NCBI GenBank assembly: GCA_964444885.1
Contig: CAYUIZ010000069.1
Coordinates: 1 to 16,538 of the forward strand
Reading direction: 5' to 3'
Length of the DNA: 16,538 nucleotides
From: CAYRGQ01 sp964444885
GTDB lineage: Bacteria > Bacteroidota > Bacteroidia > Sphingobacteriales > Sphingobacteriaceae
Shown here: one piece after another, positions 15,569 to 16,538 of the stretch
Position numbering within the stretch: position 1 is the first letter of the stretch
Layout: each line of letters opens with the position of its first letter
Translations under genes and position numbers: made by a program
The notes under the pieces: generated by a model
Told to the model about the DNA's origin: nothing
The model's input: only the letters and a program-made list of their open reading frames with translations
Databases searched by the model: none

Positions 15569-16018
15569 ATGGTTGATATCGTCACCACACCCCAGCGCTC
15601 CTACATCATGAGCCGCATCCGCAGTCGCGACACCCAGCCGGAACTGATGCTGCGGCGGGCGTTATGGATCCGGAATATCCGCTACCGCCTTCACGGCCGG
15701 GGCTTGCCCGGAAAACCCGATATCGTTATCAAGAAATACAAACTAGCTGTTTTCGTCGATGGGGAGTTTTGGCATGGGTACCAATGGGCGACGGTGCGCG
15801 AGCGACTGGACGCCAATCGCGATTTTTGGATTGCTAAAATCGAGCGCAATATGGCGCGCGACCGGGAAAACAACAAGGCGCTCAACGCGATGGGTTATAC
15901 GGTTATTCGCTTCTGGGCGGGTGACGTCAAAAAACATCTGCAAAAGTGCGTCAACCTGATCTTGCTCTACATCGAAACGGCCAGGGTGGGGCGGGTGCCG
16001 TATCCCGCGGATTATTGA
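15569..16018 (+). CDS. vsr: Very short patch repair endonuclease (Vsr family)
   Basis: Vsr nicks DNA beside T:G mismatches left by deamination of 5-methylcytosine and starts short-patch repair. The product is 149 aa, close to the 156 aa of E. coli Vsr, and aligns without gaps over the first half. Conserved residues are catalytic Asp51 in LPGKPDIV, Met14, Phe67 and Trp68 (the intercalating residues of E. coli Vsr), His69 and the RDREN helix. T63 and H64 of E. coli are Val63 and Asp64. The E. coli zinc ligands as I recall them (C66, H71, C73, C117) are Glu66, Tyr71, Trp73 and Ala117, so the zinc site appears absent, as in a FVDG-FWHG subgroup of the family. No cytosine methyltransferase gene, its usual partner, is in the window. 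It converges with the Nudix gene with a 10-bp gap. Confidence 0.88.
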   Translation: MVDIVTTPQRSYIMSRIRSRDTQPELMLRRALWIRNIRYRLHGRGLPGKPDIVIKKYKLAVFVDGEFWHGYQWATVRERLDANRDFWIAKIERNMARDRENNKALNAMGYTVIRFWAGDVKKHLQKCVNLILLYIETARVGRVPYPADY

Positions 16019-16028
16019 CGCAGCTTGC

Positions 16029-16442
16029 CTACCCTTCTTTTTCTGGATCATGGATGTCGTTTGCCCGCGCTTGGATTTGTTCCACGATGGGTATGTCCGC
16101 TGGTGCCCAGTCGTATTGGCTGAGTTCGGCTATAGAAACCCAGCGCGCGTCGCGGTGCTCTTCGAGAAAAAGCTTGCCGCCAGTGACCCGGGCAATGAAA
16201 GGGATGAGCCGTATCCGAAATGCCGGATAAGCGTGCTCAACCGGTTGAAGGCGTCCCACGACTTCAATATCCAGATGCAATTCTTCCTTGATTTCGCGTA
16301 CAATAGCCCGCCGTTCATCTTCGCCTGGCTCGGCTTTCCCTCCCGGAAATTCCCATTTGAGCGGCTGGCTCATTGCGGTACTCCGTTGGCAGATGAGTAT
16401 GTTGCGGTGGTGGGTAATGACGGCACAGGTAACGATGAGCAT
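16029..16442 (-). CDS. Nudix hydrolase, MutT/NudG-like
   Basis: This is a small cytoplasmic Nudix pyrophosphohydrolase of 137 aa, the usual MutT/NudG length. It probably removes damaged or modified nucleoside triphosphates from the pool. The Nudix box lies at residues 35-57: Gly35, Glu41, then REIKEE (49-54). The glycine normally found before the last hydrophobic residue is His56. WEFPGGKAEPGE and the C-terminal WAPADIPIVE resemble E. coli NudG (CTP pyrophosphohydrolase), which acts on CTP, 5-methyl-dCTP and oxidised nucleotides, as well as MutT (8-oxo-dGTP). I cannot choose between these substrates. The start ATG at 16442 fits family N-termini (IVTCAVI strand). Confidence 0.9.
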   Translation of the reverse strand: MLIVTCAVITHHRNILICQRSTAMSQPLKWEFPGGKAEPGEDERRAIVREIKEELHLDIEVVGRLQPVEHAYPAFRIRLIPFIARVTGGKLFLEEHRDARWVSIAELSQYDWAPADIPIVEQIQARANDIHDPEKEG

Positions 16443-16463
16443 GGTCTGGTACGTTGGTTCGGG

Positions 16464-16471
16464 TAAAGCTA
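16464..16471 (-). promoter_or_regulatory. Weak candidate promoter for the Nudix gene
   Basis: On the minus strand this reads TAGCTTTA, one mismatch from TAnnTTTG, 21 bp upstream of the ATG at 16442. There is no clear -33 element. The remaining bases to 16538 contain no gene I can support. Confidence 0.3.
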
Positions 16472-16538
16472 GGAAGTTTTTGTGGGCTTTCCGACTTGGG
16501 AAGCATGGTTGGTACGATTGGGGACAAAAAAGAAGGTT

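Noticed and set aside
1..16538. Mobile element, prophage, restriction or defence island around vsr
   Set aside because: No transposase, integrase, methyltransferase, restriction enzyme, terminal inverted repeats or tRNA attachment site is visible; the neighbours are housekeeping genes.

Overview
The window looks like chromosomal DNA from a member of the Bacteroidota, probably a moderately GC-rich Sphingobacteriia-type organism (family level is a guess). The evidence is the repeated Bacteroidota -7 promoter element TAnnTTTG ahead of several transcription units, weak or absent Shine-Dalgarno sequences, a Bacteroidota-style ~100-nt SRP RNA, a pyrG-yidC gene pair, a mitochondrial-type aconitase, and a very large alpha-2-macroglobulin-like protein whose linker carries a piece that reads like the SusC/RagA signature VVGYG...LTGSV.

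Layout. 31-140: promoter and gene for the small SRP RNA (ffs). 280-1494 (+): fosmidomycin-resistance-type MFS exporter (fsr). It converges on the giant minus-strand alpha-2-macroglobulin gene (1551-7610), with a long hairpin terminator between them. 7850-11344 (-): pyrG (CTP synthase) followed 39 bp later by yidC (membrane insertase), a likely operon ending in a strong terminator at 7775-7811. 11345-11842: divergent regulatory region between pyrG and the aconitase gene. It holds two copies of a 10-bp repeat containing CACGTG, a degenerate purine-rich heptamer array, dyad-symmetric stretches and a promoter for each direction. 11843-14113 (+): aconitate hydratase, with a strong terminator. 14360-15460 (+): stand-alone KAS III (FabH-like) condensing enzyme. 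15569-16018 (+): Vsr-type very-short-patch-repair endonuclease, converging with a MutT/NudG-like Nudix hydrolase at 16029-16442 (-).

Functionally this is mostly housekeeping. Membrane protein biogenesis is represented twice (SRP RNA and YidC) but at separate loci. CTP synthesis, the TCA cycle, fatty-acyl condensation and mutation avoidance (Vsr plus Nudix) are the other themes. I see no phage, insertion sequence, CRISPR array, toxin-antitoxin pair or obvious new multigene system. The most unusual items are the SusC-like sequence in the presumed bait region of the macroglobulin, the repeats in the pyrG leader, and a solitary Vsr that lacks the E. coli zinc ligands.
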